A stretch of DNA of 24,510 nucleotides, taken from positions 1 to 24,510 of IMG/VR virus record IMGVR_UViG_3300007640_000227; one strand, written 5' to 3'. Under the pieces are notes generated by a model, which was given only the letters and a program-made list of their open reading frames with translations, did no database searches and was not told the DNA's origin. This DNA comes from a virus. This document shows, in pieces, positions 24,029 through 24,510 of the stretch; within the stretch, counting starts at the first letter, position 1, and each line of letters opens with the position of its first letter. The position numbers and the translations under genes were made by a program.

Positions 24029-24510
24029 ATGTCTGACCTCTATTTAAATAACCCTCTTCTCAAAAAAGCATATGTTCCTATTGAATATACACAGGAGCAG
24101 ATTGAAGAAGTAATCAAATGTTCTAAAGACATTAATTATTTTATTAAAACATATACAAAGATTATCAGCCTTGATAAGGGTCTTATTAATTTTGAGATGT
24201 ATCCTTTTCAAGAAGATATGTCAAGAACTATTGCTGACAATCGATTCACTGTAATTAAAACTTGTAGACAAGCTGGTAAAACTACTACATCGGCTGCTGT
24301 AATTTTATGGCACGCTATTTTTAATGATTCATATACGATTGCTATTCTTGCTAACAAACTTTCCACTGCTCGTGAGATTCTTTCTCGTGTTCAGCGAGGA
24401 TATGAAAATCTTCCAAAGTGGCTTCAGCAAGGTGTAGTTACATGGAACAAAACAAACATTGAACTTGAGAATGGTAGCCAGATTGTTGCTGCTTCTACTG
24501 CTTCATCTGC
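24029..24510 (+). CDS. gp17: Terminase large subunit gp17 (3' partial)
   Basis: The first 160 codons are in view. The gene encodes the ATPase-nuclease motor that pumps DNA through the portal and cuts it at headful. Visible parts of the N-terminal ATPase are MYPFQEDM (residues 57-64, the adenine-contacting Q-motif region) and the Walker A CRQAGKTT (79-86, catalytic Lys84), matching T4 SRQLGKTT. A helix and strand (SAAVILWHAIF, YTIAILANK) follow. GSQIVAAST (149-157) begins the region after the first ATPase strands. Walker B and the nuclease domain lie beyond the window. Walker A comes about 80 residues earlier than in T4 gp17, so the N terminus is shorter. ATG 24029 is the first in frame and has no strong ribosome binding site. 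Confidence 0.95.
   Translation, partial: MSDLYLNNPLLKKAYVPIEYTQEQIEEVIKCSKDINYFIKTYTKIISLDKGLINFEMYPFQEDMSRTIADNRFTVIKTCRQAGKTTTSAAVILWHAIFNDSYTIAILANKLSTAREILSRVQRGYENLPKWLQQGVVTWNKTNIELENGSQIVAASTASS

Noticed and set aside
24003-24047. 14-residue frame overlapping the gp17 start, possible leader peptide
   Set aside because: It has no Shine-Dalgarno sequence (preceded by a T run and AATA) and nothing else supports translation.
24029-24510. gp17 N terminus as a truncation or frameshift, because Walker A is about 80 residues earlier than in T4
   Set aside because: No upstream in-frame start or frameshifted coding sequence is seen in the 75-base gap. Large terminases of other phages often have shorter N termini, so this is probably natural.
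1-24510. tRNA genes, CRISPR arrays, insertion sequences, defence systems or auxiliary metabolic genes
   Set aside because: Gaps between genes are under 80 bases and coding density is almost complete. No cloverleaf, spacer array, transposase or metabolic enzyme was recognised on either strand.

Overview
The window is a contiguous piece of a T4-like (Straboviridae/Kyanoviridae-type) contractile-tailed phage genome. Every gene lies on the + strand, they are packed with overlaps or gaps under 80 bases, and the DNA is AT-rich. The order hub end - gp25 - gp6 - gp7 - gp8 - tail fibres - gp13 - gp14 - gp15 - gp16 - gp17 is the virion-assembly module of T4-like viruses. The short gp7, the giant DUF4815-type protein in place of gp9-gp12, and the fibre architectures resemble marine T4-like phages (cyanophage or pelagiphage type). 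The host cannot be named from this sequence.

Region 1 (1-8390), baseplate: the end of a beta-helical protein, probably the gp5 hub lysozyme spike; a 730-residue unrecognised structural protein; then the wedge genes gp25, gp6, gp7 and gp8. Here gp7 corresponds only to the C-terminal part of T4 gp7. gp8 keeps both ends of T4 gp8 but carries two beta-rich inserts.

Region 2 (8403-20876), baseplate periphery and fibres: a 2026-residue DUF4815-type protein, a 73-residue coiled-coil protein, a short fibre, a 1182-residue mosaic adhesin of atypical base composition, a fibre-assembly-like protein with an internal 56-bp duplication, and a second short fibre.

Region 3 (20901-24510), neck and packaging: a hairpin that contains a late promoter and the gp13 ribosome binding site, then gp13, gp14, gp15, a 45-residue basic protein, gp16 (small terminase) and the first 160 codons of gp17 (large terminase).

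Regulation: five perfect copies of the T4 late-promoter octamer TATAAATA lie between genes or across a gene end, all on the coding strand. This fits late transcription by a gp55-type sigma factor. The most interesting element is the hairpin before gp13. Transcripts reading through from the fibre genes would be terminated there or have the gp13 ribosome binding site paired. Transcripts starting at the promoter inside the hairpin would lack the pairing strand and be translated. This is the logic known for T4 gene e. I see no tRNA, CRISPR array, insertion sequence or host gene.
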